From: Candidatus Gracilibacteria bacterium GN02-873
GTDB taxonomy: Bacteria; Patescibacteriota; Gracilibacteria; BD1-5; UBA2023
Direction: 5' to 3'
DNA: 36,897 nt
Assembly: GCA_003260345.1 (NCBI GenBank)
Contig: MORC01000003.1
Coordinates: 1-36,897 of the forward strand
A program made the position numbers and the translations under genes. Positions 28,637-36,475 of this stretch are shown piece by piece. Positions within the stretch are counted from its first letter, which is position 1. Each line of letters begins with the position of its first letter. The notes below the pieces were generated by a model. It had not been told where the DNA came from and ran no database searches. It was given only the letters and a program-made list of their open reading frames with translations.

Positions 28637-29491
28637 TTAATCTGCAAAAATCTGTACAAAATACTGTTGATCGTCTTTTTCGAGAAAAAACATCCCAATC
28701 TGATTCCAGTCTGACGACATCATGGCCGCTGCATGTGACGGCGAAGCAAGTAGTGATTGGTATAATTTTTGTAAATTTACCCTGGTTCCACCAGCCACAT
28801 TTTCTCCAAGCCGAAAAAATAATTTTTTATTTTTCTCATCCACAAATGAAAAAATATTTTTCCCATCCAGTGTCTCGTGTCCAATATACTGAAAATCCGC
28901 CATATGTCGAACTTTGCTTAATGCAATTCTTTGCAATAATGGGTTTTCCTGCAATTCAGAAAGTCCTATCTGCTTACGACGATAATTCATATCTCGCAAA
29001 ATATCGGCCGTAGAAAAATACATATTAGCATTCTTGTCGCTACCTCATTGATATGAAATTTTTTTGGAAAAAATAATATTTCCCCCTTTGTCTCGTAATT
29101 CTAGGCGATATTCACCCTTATCTTGTAATTGAAAAAATATTGGCAAAGAAATATTTTTTTCATTATTACGAATTTTTGCAATACTTTCTGGTGGAAAATT
29201 TTGAAAAATTTTATGCCCATCTGGAAAAATAATTGTCCAATAAGGCTGTACAAAAAAATCATTTTGCAAAGAAATTTCACCAGTCAAAATGTCACCATCC
29301 AACATAAGTCCATCTTCAATTTCTGGAAAATTTCCCATTGATGGCAATGATTCTGGTAATTTTTTTTCTATTTCAAAATTTTGCAATAAGAGTTTTTTTT
29401 GCAAAAATTCTCGAATAGCCAAATCATCGCTCGATGCAAATGTTTTTGGTATTGCAAAAATAAGCAATAAGAGAAAAATAAATTTTTTCAT
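28637..29491 (-). CDS. Secreted CAP-domain (SCP-like) protein
   Basis: 284 aa after reading TGA at 29045-29047 as Gly. MKKFIFLLLLIFAIPKTFAS is a signal peptide cleaved after about residue 19. Residues 20-148 look like a beta-rich module (GDILTGEISLQNDFFVQPYW, GEYRLELRDKGGNIIFSKKI). Residues about 160-284 are a CAP/SCP domain: NYRRKQIGLSELQENPLLQR, then ADFQYIGHETLDG, LGENVAGG, LLASPSHAAAMMSSDWNQIG and YFVQIFAD. This is the standard order for bacterial CAP proteins (YkwD type). Such proteins are extracellular; biochemical roles vary. It follows gyrA by 3 bp. The TGA sits between the two modules, so the standard code would suggest two separate proteins. The stop is TAA. Confidence 0.88.
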
Positions 29492-29494
29492 ATT

Positions 29495-32035
29495 TTAGGC
29501 ATTAGTTTCAGAATCAGAAGAACTTTCTTCATCAGCATTTCACTCCTCTTCAGCCAAAGTCGCACTCGTAAATGTATCATCAGTATCTTTGAGTTTTGCA
29601 AGAATCACGCCCTGCGTATTACGACCAGTAATACGGATATCAGCGAGCGGCAAACGAACCGTCTGACCACTTCGTGATACAAGAATTACGCTCTTGGCTT
29701 GCTTTTCTTCTTCAGAAAGTGTAAATGCTGCGATAATTTTTCCGGTTTTCGTTGTAGTGGCACTCACTTTAATACCAGAACCACCGCGTCCCTGCTCGCG
29801 ATATTCTTCAAGTGAAGAAATTTTCCCCATTCCTGTTTCAGAAATCGTAAAAATATACATATCCTGCGAACCAACCACACATCCTTCGATCAATGCATCA
29901 GAATCAGCTACTTTCATACCACGCACACCAGCAGCAGCACGACCCATCACACGTACATCGTCTTCTGGGAATTGAATCACTTTTCCTCCCTCAGAAACAA
30001 GCAAAATATTATTCGTTCCATCTGTTACGCGCACCCAACCAAGAGAATCATTATCTTTTGGTTTCATCACAATCAAACCACTTGAGCGAATATTGGCAAT
30101 ATCAGTGATATCAATTCGCTTCACGGTTGCATTGTGAGAAATCAGCACTAAATGCTTTCCAGTCACCGTAGCAAGGTCTAAAATGGTCGTTACCGATTCA
30201 TCTTTAGCAAGTGATAAAAATTGAACTACGGGCTGTCCCTTTGCAGTACGTTGCATCTCAGGAATTTCATATGCTGGAAGTTCAAATACGCGCCCTGTAT
30301 TTGTGAAGAACAATAATTTATTATGATTCTTGGTTGAAAGAATGACCTGCATTTCATCTTCATCCTTGACTGCCATGGCAATCCCTTTACCACCGCGACG
30401 CTGCGTACGGAACGAGGAAGCCTTGATACGCTTGATGTAGCCATTTTTGGACAATGTTACCACCATATCCTCATTTGGAATAGTATCCGTTGGATTAAAT
30501 TCTCCAACCGCACCAGAATGCACTTCTGTTTTACGTTCATCACCATATTTTTCTTTGATTTCAGCAAGTTCATCAGAAATAATTTTTGCCACACGTTCTG
30601 GTTTTGCGAGAATATCTTTAAAATCGGCAATCATAGCAATTTTTTCCTGCAATTCATTTTCGATTTTTTCAATTTCAAGGCCAGACAATTTACCGAGTTG
30701 CATTTCCCAAATCGCCGTAGCTTGCTTGTCAGAAAAATCAAATTTTTCCATCAAAGCTGGGATACCTTCTTCACGATTTTTGGAAGCACGAATCGTCGCG
30801 ATAATCTGATCAATAATACTAATCGCCTTGGCAAGACCTTCAAGAATATGCTTGCGAGCCTCCGCCTGATCGAGCTCAAATTGCACACGACGAGTCGTTA
30901 CTTCTTTCCGATGATCCATAAATGCGATGAGCATTTCTTTAAGATTCATCAATTTTGGCTGCATTCCACGATCCGTAAGCGCAATCATATTGTACGCAAA
31001 AGTTGTCTGAAGCGGCGTTAATTTGTACAATTGATTGAGAATTTTTTTCGGAAAAGCATCGCGTTTGAGTTCTACCACAACGCGCACACCTTCTTTATTG
31101 GATTCATCACGAATATCTGCTACTCCCACAATTACCTTATCTGTCACAAGTGCTGCGATTTTTTCTACAAAATCTTTCTTGTTGAGCTGATACGGCACCT
31201 CATCAATAATAATCATACTACGACCATTTTTCGCTTCCTCAATGTGCGCTTTTCCACGCATCACCACAGAACCGCGACCACGAGTATACGCATCCAGAAT
31301 ATCTTTTTTGTTGTAAATAATTCCACCAGTTGGAAAATCTGGCCCCTTTACAAAATCCAAAAGATTTTCAATAGTAACGGCATCAATATCTGGATGATTG
31401 AGTAAAAATTGCAGTGCGTCGATCAATTCGGACAAATTGTGCGGAGGAATATTGGTTGCCATACCTACAGCAATCCCCATCGCACCATTCAAAAGCAAAT
31501 TCGGGATACGTGCTGGCAAGACTACTGGCTCCTCACGAGAAGCATCGTAGTTTGGCCGCCAATCAACGGTATTTTTGTCAATATCCGTCAAAAGTGATTC
31601 GCCAAGTTTCGCCATTTTCGCTTCCGTATAACGCATCGCAGCCGCACCATCACCATCCATAGAACCAAAGTTTCCCTGCCCATCAATGAGCGGATATCGC
31701 AAAGAAAAATCTTGTGCCAATCGCACCATTGCATCATACACAGAAGAGTCACCGTGTGGATGATAGTTACCCAGCACATCACCAACTACCTTCGCAGATT
31801 TTCGATATTTTGCGTTCGCGCGAAGTCCAGAGTCATACATTGAGTACAAGATTCTGCGATGTACTGGCTTCATACCATCACGAACATCTGGAAGTGCGCG
31901 CTGAATAATTACGCTCATCGCATAATCTAAGTATGAAGTCTCCATTTCACTAATAATCCCACGAGCCTCATCACCATCATAATTTACACCCTCAATATTC
32001 TCAGAATTTTCGTAATTATTTTCGAGTTCTGCCAT
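29495..32035 (-). CDS. gyrA: DNA gyrase subunit A
   Basis: 846 aa. YLDYAMSVIIQRALPDVRDG starts the breakage-reunion domain; the active-site Tyr is Y136 in AAAMRYTEA, and the quinolone-region GDSSVYDAM is normal. The C-terminal beta-pinwheel carries the GyrA box QRRGGKG, which marks gyrase rather than topoisomerase IV. The standard reading stops at TGA 29540; in this code that is Gly and the protein continues for 14 acidic residues (NADEESSSDSETNA) to TAA at 29495. An acidic GyrA tail is common and tunes supercoiling activity. This is the only UGA in the gene. It is followed within 3 bp by the CAP gene. gyrB is not in the window. Confidence 0.96.
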
Positions 32036-32049
32036 AAGAAAAATTTAAA

Positions 32050-32085
32050 AAAGTCCAGCTTATTATATGAAAATAAGCGGACTTT
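32050..32085 (-). terminator. Terminator after the pilin-like pair
   Basis: AAAGTCC + GCTTATT pair with AATAAGC + GGACTTT around a 7-nt loop, followed by a T run on the minus strand. It separates the pilin-like genes from gyrA. Confidence 0.8.
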
Positions 32086-32101
32086 GCAAGTTCGATTTCT
32101 T

Positions 32102-32527
32102 TTAAAAATCATCAAAATCAATCGCTGATGTCGACGATGGAGTGAAGGCTCCGCTCGTGCTTCCAAAAATTCTTTCAGAAAGTGTTTGAATCGTATAAGT
32201 AATGCTCTGAGGCGACAAATAATCCTGAGAGCCTAGACCAAGCATGCGAGAAATGTGTGGGGTCACAAAAATCGCCACCACAATCACTACAAGACCAATC
32301 ACAGCATAACGAATGCTTCCGAGTGCTGAACTCACCTTATCATCATTTCCACCAGAAAGCACCAACATAAGCCCACCATAGACGATAAAAAATACCGCAC
32401 AAACCATTGCTACGAGAACAATGAGAGAAATAGCAATACGAAGCATATCGCTGGTTGTGTAATTAACGGATGCATCAAGAATTGGGGTCGTCGCAGCGGA
32501 AACTGCTGGAATAAATGAAAAATCCAT
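32102..32527 (-). CDS. TrbC/VirB2-like small membrane protein (second of pair)
   Basis: 141 aa. After an SAA-type signal end (AVSAAT) come two transmembrane segments: about 31-58 (IAISLIVLVAMVCAVFFIVYGGLMLV) and about 70-92 (YAVIGLVVIVVAIFVTPHI), with a short polar loop GGNDDKVSSALGSIR. The YGGxMxxxSGGxxxKVxxAxxxIRYAxxG pattern is that of TrbC/VirB2 pilin-like proteins common in CPR genomes, thought to be pilus or type IV secretion subunits or inner-membrane relatives. It is clearly paralogous to the gene 6 bp upstream. No UGA. Tail Ser/Thr-rich and acidic (TSAIDFDDF). The stop is TAA. Confidence 0.75.
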   Translation of the reverse strand: MDFSFIPAVSAATTPILDASVNYTTSDMLRIAISLIVLVAMVCAVFFIVYGGLMLVLSGGNDDKVSSALGSIRYAVIGLVVIVVAIFVTPHISRMLGLGSQDYLSPQSITYTIQTLSERIFGSTSGAFTPSSTSAIDFDDF

Positions 32528-32533
32528 AGAAAA

Positions 32534-32932
32534 TTAGTTAAGTTGGGTAAAATCTGACGAAGACGGCGCCACAATGGAATTGCCTGCATCATATGTAGCA
32601 GCTGACCCTCCAAAAATATTAGCAGAAATTTCCTGAATTGTGGAAAGAATTACGCCTGGTTGAAAATATTGCCCATATGGGAGCCCAAATAAATTCAGGA
32701 ACATCGGTGCTACAAAAATAATAATTACCAAAATTCCAATTCCCAAAAAAGCATATCGGATATGATTTACCGCGGCCTGAACTTTCTGTTCATCACCTGC
32801 AGAAACCACCATCAAAAATCCTCCCCACACCGCATACGCCACTGCCAATATCATTGAAATAAAAACGACCGTGGCAATCCCGTACTTTACGATTTGCTCA
32901 AATGAATATGTCGCAAATACTGATCCATTCAT
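32534..32932 (-). CDS. TrbC/VirB2-like small membrane protein (first of pair)
   Basis: 132 aa. Two transmembrane segments: about 16-42 (YGIATVVFISMILAVAYAVWGGFLMVV) and about 58-82 (RYAFLGIGILVIIIFVAPMF), with loop SAGDEQKVQAAVNHIR. The same WGGxLMVxSAGDEQKVxxAxxHIRYAFxG pattern as its neighbour identifies the TrbC/VirB2 type. It lacks the obvious signal peptide of the neighbour. The tandem arrangement, 6 bp apart and ended by a strong terminator, suggests a two-gene operon and perhaps a heteromeric structure. No other secretion-system genes are in the window. Confidence 0.75.
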   Translation of the reverse strand: MNGSVFATYSFEQIVKYGIATVVFISMILAVAYAVWGGFLMVVSAGDEQKVQAAVNHIRYAFLGIGILVIIIFVAPMFLNLFGLPYGQYFQPGVILSTIQEISANIFGGSAATYDAGNSIVAPSSSDFTQLN

Positions 32933-32955
32933 AGTTTGATTGTAAAAATATAAAA

Positions 32956-32979
32956 TAAAACCCTCAAAGCGAGGATATT
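32956..32979 (-). terminator. Terminator of rpsP
   Basis: CCTC-GCTTT-GAGG then GTTTTATTTTA on the minus strand, immediately after the stop. Confidence 0.6.
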
Positions 32980-33205
32980 ATTTTGATCGTGCAATAATTT
33001 TTGCAAGAGTCTCAGAATATTGAGCCCCGTTTTTGATGTACTGCTCAGCAGTAGCCATGTCCATATCAAGAGTTTTTGTGTGTGGATCGTATGAACCCAA
33101 TACTTTAATAAAACCATGTTTTGCAGACTGACGGTGTTCAGTAAGCACTACGCGATATTTTGCTACGTGCTTACGACCAACACGAGAAAGACGAATCTTA
33201 AGCAT
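32978..33205 (-). CDS. rpsP: 30S ribosomal protein S16
   Basis: 75 aa. MLKIRLSRVGRKHVAKYRVV, the classic S16 N-terminus, then FIKVLGSYDP and a C-terminal helix; slightly shorter than the usual 80-90 aa. S16 is an early-assembly protein of the 30S subunit. No UGA. Between it and tRNA-Leu (33206-33308) is an AT-rich gap with a repeated ATAAATTATA motif. In many bacteria rpsP is linked to rimM-trmD; those are not here. Confidence 0.95.
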   Translation of the reverse strand: MLKIRLSRVGRKHVAKYRVVLTEHRQSAKHGFIKVLGSYDPHTKTLDMDMATAEQYIKNGAQYSETLAKIIARSK

Positions 33206-33308
33206 AAAAGAAAATTATAAATTATAGATTATAAATTATAAATTTTGAATTCTTGAGGAGCGGATGACGATTTCCGCGTTCATTCGTAATTTTTAATTTC
33301 TAATAGTT

Positions 33309-33394
33309 TGGTGCCCAGGACGGGGCTCGAACCCGTACTCTCTTATGAGAAAGGGATTTTAAGTCCCTCGTGTCTACCATTCCACCACCCGGGC
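33309..33394 (-). tRNA. tRNA-Leu(UAA)
   Basis: 86 nt with a long variable arm. Acceptor GCCCGGG/CCTGGGC, anticodon stem AGGGA/TCCCT around CTTAAAA (anticodon UAA), discriminator A, CCA encoded. It sits between rpmB and rpsP. Confidence 0.96.
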
Positions 33395-33433
33395 AAAATC
33401 CAAAATGGATTTTTCTGAAATGGATACACGAAA

Positions 33434-33631
33434 CTAGAGAATACCCTTTTTCTTGAGAGTCTTGATTGCTTTTGCAGAAAGACGCATACGAAGAACAAGA
33501 CCAGTTTCAGGATCTTTAATATTTCTCCAAAAAAGATTTGGATAAAAACGACGCTTTGTGCGGCGTACAGAGTGTGATACATTATTTCCTACGGAAGTTC
33601 TTTTTCCAGTAAGTTGACAAACACGAGACAT
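33434..33631 (-). CDS. rpmB: 50S ribosomal protein L28
   Basis: 65 aa. MSRVCQLTGKRTSVGNNVSH is the L28 signature, followed by RRFYPNLFWR and the basic C-terminal LSAKAIKTLKKKG helix. Standard length. The stop is TAG, one of two TAG stops seen in the window. It lies 30 bp downstream of rpsJ. Confidence 0.96.
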   Translation of the reverse strand: MSRVCQLTGKRTSVGNNVSHSVRRTKRRFYPNLFWRNIKDPETGLVLRMRLSAKAIKTLKKKGIL

Positions 33632-33661
33632 AATTTATATATTATCAAAAATAGAAAATTT

Positions 33662-33997
33662 TTACAAAACCTTTACTTCTACACCAACTCCTGAAGGAAT
33701 ATTGATAGACTGAAGCATTTCGAGAGTCTGAGGATTTGATTCAAGAACATCAATCAAGCGCTTGTGACGACGAATTTCAAATTGCTCACGAGCATCCTTA
33801 TTTACGAAAGTAGAGCGGTTTACAGTGATTTTTTCAATTTTTGTTGGAAGTGGTACTGGACCAGCAATAGTCGCTCCACTATCCTTGATAGTTGCGATAA
33901 TTTTTCCAACTGCATCATCAACCATTCGGTGTTCAAATGCTTGTACAATAATACGAATCTTCCCTGCAGAAGACGCTTTTTTTGCTTTTGCTACCAT
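33662..33997 (-). CDS. rpsJ: 30S ribosomal protein S10
   Basis: 111 aa from the ATG at 33997 (MVAKAKKASSAGKIRIIVQAF). KIRIIVQAFEH begins the conserved fold, GPVPLPTKIEK and FEIRRHKRLIDV are invariant S10 blocks, and VEVKVL closes it. S10 is a 30S head protein that also joins NusB in antitermination. The open frame extends upstream to 34099, but that part is leader with stem-loops and is not conserved, so the internal ATG is chosen. tuf-rpsJ order is common, but the rest of the S10 operon (rplC etc.) is missing: rpmB follows instead. Confidence 0.95.
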   Translation of the reverse strand: MVAKAKKASSAGKIRIIVQAFEHRMVDDAVGKIIATIKDSGATIAGPVPLPTKIEKITVNRSTFVNKDAREQFEIRRHKRLIDVLESNPQTLEMLQSINIPSGVGVEVKVL

Positions 33998-34023
33998 AAA
34001 AAGTATAAAAAATAAAAGAATGT

Positions 34024-34102
34024 AAGGTCTTACCATCTCGAGAGATGCAATGACATTTCCTATAAGGACCTTCTCCGTCTTGCCAGACGAATCAAGCAAG
34101 AC
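34024..34102 (-). promoter_or_regulatory. Two-hairpin leader between tuf and rpsJ
   Basis: Hairpin 1 is GTCTTGC/GCAAGAC (34077-34083 with 34096-34102, 12-nt loop). Hairpin 2 is AAGGTC/GACCTT (34024-34029 with 34067-34072), enclosing CATCTC/GAGATG. Neither is followed by a T run, so they are not simple terminators. The position before rpsJ fits an r-protein autoregulatory leader or an RNA processing site; this is inference. Confidence 0.4.
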
Positions 34103-34132
34103 AAGAGAAAATACTTATATTTTCAAATCAAA

Positions 34133-35326
34133 TTATTCAATTACACGAGCAACAACTCCTGAACCAACTGTACGTCCACCTTCACGAATCGCGAAACGAA
34201 GACCCTGATCCATGGCGATTGGAGCACCAAGAGTAATAGTCATCTGAATGTTATCACCAGGCATAACCATTTCTACACCAGCTGGAAGTTCGATAGAACC
34301 TGTAACATCTGTAGTACGGAAGTAGAACTGTGGTTTGTAACCCTGGAAGAATGGAGTATGACGTCCACCTTCATCTTTTGTAAGCACGTATACTTCTGCT
34401 TCAAATTTTGTATGAGGCTTGATTGAACCTGGTTTACAAAGAACCTGTCCACGTTCAACATCAGTACGTTCAATACCACGAAGAAGAAGACCTGCATTAT
34501 CACCAGCCTGTCCCTGCTCAAGTTGTTTGTGGAACATTTCTACACCAGTAACAGTTGTTTTCTGAGTATCACGGATACCAACGATTTCAATTTCGTCACC
34601 AATTTTGATAACACCCTGTTCAATTTTACCAGTTACTACTGTACCACGACCCTTAATAGAGAACACATCTTCTACTGGCATAAGGAATGGTTTGTCAAGA
34701 TCACGTTCTGGAACTGGTACATAGTTTTCGATAGCTTCGAAAAGTTCAAGAACCGCCTTAGCTCCGTAAGGTTTTTCATAGTCTGTAGGATTTTCAAGAG
34801 CTACAAGACCAGAACCACGAATTACTGGAGTATCATCACCAGGGAAATCATATGAAGAAAGAAGGTCACGGATTTCCATTTCAACAAGGTCAAGCATTTC
34901 TGCATCATCAACCATGTCACATTTGTTCATCCATACTACGATGTAAGGAACACCTACCTGACGAGCAAGAAGGATATGTTCACGAGTCTGGGCCATAGGA
35001 CCATCTGTAGCAGCAACCACAAGGATCGCAGCATCCATCTGAGCAGCACCAGTAATCATGTTCTTAACGTAGTCCGCGTGACCTGGACAGTCAACGTGAG
35101 CATAGTGACGAGAATCAGTTTGATATTCTACGTGAGCAGTGTTAATAGTAATACCACGAGCTCTTTCTTCTGGAGCTGAGTCGATTTCAGCAAAGTTTTT
35201 AGCTTCACCACCGAACTTGTTTGCAAGAACGACTGTAAAGGCAGCAGTAGAAGTAGTTTTACCGTGATCCACATGTCCAATAGTACCAATGTTCATGTGT
35301 GCTTTTGATCTATCAAATGTAGCCAT
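34133..35326 (-). CDS. tuf: Elongation factor Tu
   Basis: 397 aa. G1 GHVDHGKT, G2 RGITINTAHVEY, G3 DCPGHADY and G4 NKCDM are all present, followed by the two beta-barrel domains. It delivers aminoacyl-tRNA to the ribosome as EF-Tu-GTP. About 40 glycines are all GGN with no UGA, the clearest case of UGA avoidance in a highly expressed gene. Small oddities: NKFGGEAKNF after G1 and VVWMNKCDM in place of the usual VFLNK. It is transcribed from a good promoter at 35366-35393. Confidence 0.98.
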   Translation of the reverse strand: MATFDRSKAHMNIGTIGHVDHGKTTSTAAFTVVLANKFGGEAKNFAEIDSAPEERARGITINTAHVEYQTDSRHYAHVDCPGHADYVKNMITGAAQMDAAILVVAATDGPMAQTREHILLARQVGVPYIVVWMNKCDMVDDAEMLDLVEMEIRDLLSSYDFPGDDTPVIRGSGLVALENPTDYEKPYGAKAVLELFEAIENYVPVPERDLDKPFLMPVEDVFSIKGRGTVVTGKIEQGVIKIGDEIEIVGIRDTQKTTVTGVEMFHKQLEQGQAGDNAGLLLRGIERTDVERGQVLCKPGSIKPHTKFEAEVYVLTKDEGGRHTPFFQGYKPQFYFRTTDVTGSIELPAGVEMVMPGDNIQMTITLGAPIAMDQGLRFAIREGGRTVGSGVVARVIE

Positions 35327-35365
35327 ATGAAAAGATTAAATTAAAAAATATAAAAAGCGTTTGAG

Positions 35366-35393
35366 ATTATAATGGAAATTTTGAGAAAAGCAA
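35366..35393 (-). promoter_or_regulatory. Promoter of tuf
   Basis: TTGCTT (35393-35388), a 16-bp spacer and TATAAT (35371-35366) on the minus strand, about 40 bp before the ATG. Confidence 0.6.
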
Positions 35394-35395
35394 AA

Positions 35396-35482
35396 TTATT
35401 TCTTTGTTTTTCGCATTTTTTTACGAATACGGTTGATTGCTTTATTCATTTTTTTGCGTCCGTACGTAGTAAGTCTAGCCAT
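35396..35482 (-). CDS. Very small basic protein, ribosomal-like (28 aa)
   Basis: 28 aa, MARLTTYGRKKMNKAINRIR then KKMRKTKK, with 13 Lys/Arg and no acidic residue. The RKKMNK segment and overall make-up resemble the AURKAIP1/COX24-like or bS22-type tiny ribosomal proteins, but similarity over this length is weak. It lies between another basic protein and tuf in a translation gene block, which supports a ribosome role. The stop is TAA. The tuf promoter overlaps its 3' flank. Too short for routine ORF calling; real coding is likely but unproven. Confidence 0.55.
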   Translation of the reverse strand: MARLTTYGRKKMNKAINRIRKKMRKTKK

Positions 35483-35512
35483 AATAAAAAATATTTAAAG
35501 AATAAAAAGAAA

Positions 35513-35725
35513 TTAGATCTTGTTAATATTGATAGAATATTTTTTGAATTTTGCAAGAACTATCTCCTTAGCATTCTTAAGCCAGAGTGTTTCTCCTTCG
35601 AAAGCGATACGCTTTTCTAGGTTCTTGTAGTGCTTGATGGCATTTTTGATTTTTCGTCCTGAATATACACCCTTTCTTTTCACTGAGTAGACAAGACTGC
35701 GTGGACGCTTATTTCGAAGTCACAT
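35513..35725 (-). CDS. Small basic protein beginning AUG-UGA (70 aa)
   Basis: 70 aa, M-G-LRNKRPRSLVYSVKRKGV, then YSGRKIKNAIKHYKNLEKR and ending KKYSININKI. Codon 2 is TGA (Gly), so the standard code sees no gene. About 30% of residues are Lys/Arg; no membrane segment or known domain. It has a strong promoter 33 bp upstream and precedes the 28-aa basic protein by 30 bp and then tuf. Context and charge suggest a ribosome-associated or nucleic-acid-binding protein, possibly lineage-specific. The stop is TAA. Confidence 0.65.
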
Positions 35726-35757
35726 ACGAAAAAGAATTAAAAATAAAAAGTACTGAA

Positions 35758-35786
35758 ATTATAAATGAACCTGAATTATCGCACAA
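35758..35786 (-). promoter_or_regulatory. Promoter of the 70-aa gene, overlapping a stem-loop
   Basis: TTGTGC (35786-35781), a 17-bp spacer and TATAAT (35763-35758). The DNA here also forms TGAACC/GGTTCA plus GAATT/AATTC, which in RNA from the upstream tRNAs could act as a terminator or processing hairpin. Confidence 0.55.
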
Positions 35787-35813
35787 TTCCCGGTTCAATT
35801 AACTTTTCAAAAA

Positions 35814-35889
35814 TGGTGGAGCCTAGGAGAGTCGAACTCCTGACCTTCTGCGTGCAAAACAGACGCTCTACCAACTAAGCTAAGGCCCC
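35814..35889 (-). tRNA. tRNA-Ala(UGC)
   Basis: Acceptor GGGGCCT/AGGCTCC, anticodon stem TCTGT/GCAGA around TTTGCAC (anticodon UGC), T-arm AGGAG/CTCCT, discriminator A, CCA encoded. 12 bp downstream of tRNA-Asp. Confidence 0.97.
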
Positions 35890-35901
35890 ACTGAATATAT
35901 G

Positions 35902-35978
35902 TGGCGGTGCTAACGAGACTCGAACTCGCGACCTCTGCCGTGACAGGGCAGCGCTCTAACCAACTGAGCTATAGCACC
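35902..35978 (-). tRNA. tRNA-Asp(GUC)
   Basis: Acceptor GGTGCTA/TAGCACC, anticodon stem CTGCC/GGCAG around CTGTCAC (anticodon GUC), T-arm GCGAG/CTCGT, discriminator G, CCA encoded. The G discriminator is the type that the T-box-like leader at 28440-28602 would read. Confidence 0.97.
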
Positions 35979-36013
35979 AAGCATTTGTGAAAGATAATCG
36001 CAAGTGCTGGCGT

Positions 36014-36041
36014 AGTATATATAACTTTTTTAAAAAAGCAA
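36014..36041 (-). promoter_or_regulatory. Promoter of the tRNA-Asp/tRNA-Ala pair
   Basis: TTGCTT (36041-36036), a 16-bp spacer and TATACT (36019-36014), about 30 bp upstream of tRNA-Asp. The rest of 35979-36179 is A/T-run sequence with no supported gene. Confidence 0.6.
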
Positions 36042-36179
36042 ATAATTTTTTCAAAAAAGCAAGATTTTTTATGAGAAGAAAATATTTTTTGCTTTTGGCA
36101 AGCGAAAAACTCAGCATAAAAAAATTAAATTTTTTGGTTTTTTTGAGAAATTTGGCGCAAAAAATCAAAATTTTTGTTC

Positions 36180-36204
36180 AAAAAAATGCCCGAATGGACA
36201 TTTT
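36180..36204 (-). terminator. Terminator after the small membrane protein
   Basis: AAATGTCC-ATTC-GGGCATTT then a T run on the minus strand, about 30 bp past the stop at 36233. Confidence 0.7.
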
Positions 36205-36232
36205 CTTTGGAAATTTTTTGAACTTTGAAATA

Positions 36233-36475
36233 TTATTCGCGAATTGTGGAATGAATGTATTTGTACGACGCGAGCATTGCCGAGAGAATTCCCACTGCCA
36301 TGGCCGCCAAAAGTTCCGCTGGCAAGAAAAATTCTGATAAATTTTTGTAAAATCCTGAAAACATTGTTGCGATATCAGCTGGTAAAATCTGCACACCGCC
36401 CGTCGCTTGAAATATGAAAAAAATCAAGAATGCGAGACACACTGCCAAAGTCGTATAAATAATCCTGGATTTCAT
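36233..36475 (-). CDS. Small two-helix membrane protein, unknown
   Basis: 80 aa from ATG 36475. Helix 1 is about 7-24 (YTTLAVCLAFLIFFIFQA), then an amphipathic middle (LPADIATMFSGFYKNLSEFF), then helix 2 about 54-72 (LLAAMAVGILSAMLASY). A terminator follows its TAA, supporting a real gene. The frame stays open upstream to 36814, but that part is only the antisense of the Pro-Thr repeat on the other strand and is excluded. No family recognised. Its start abuts the opposite-strand Cys-rich reading frame. Confidence 0.55.
   Translation of the reverse strand: MKSRIIYTTLAVCLAFLIFFIFQATGGVQILPADIATMFSGFYKNLSEFFLPAELLAAMAVGILSAMLASYKYIHSTIRE

Noticed and set aside
28387..28698. Protein-coding ORFs across the leader RNA on both strands
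   Set aside because: They have no family resemblance and cross a promoter, several hairpins and a terminator.
33998..34099. 34-residue N-terminal extension of S10
   Set aside because: S10 begins at KIRIIVQAF after a short basic tail; the extension is a hairpin-containing leader.
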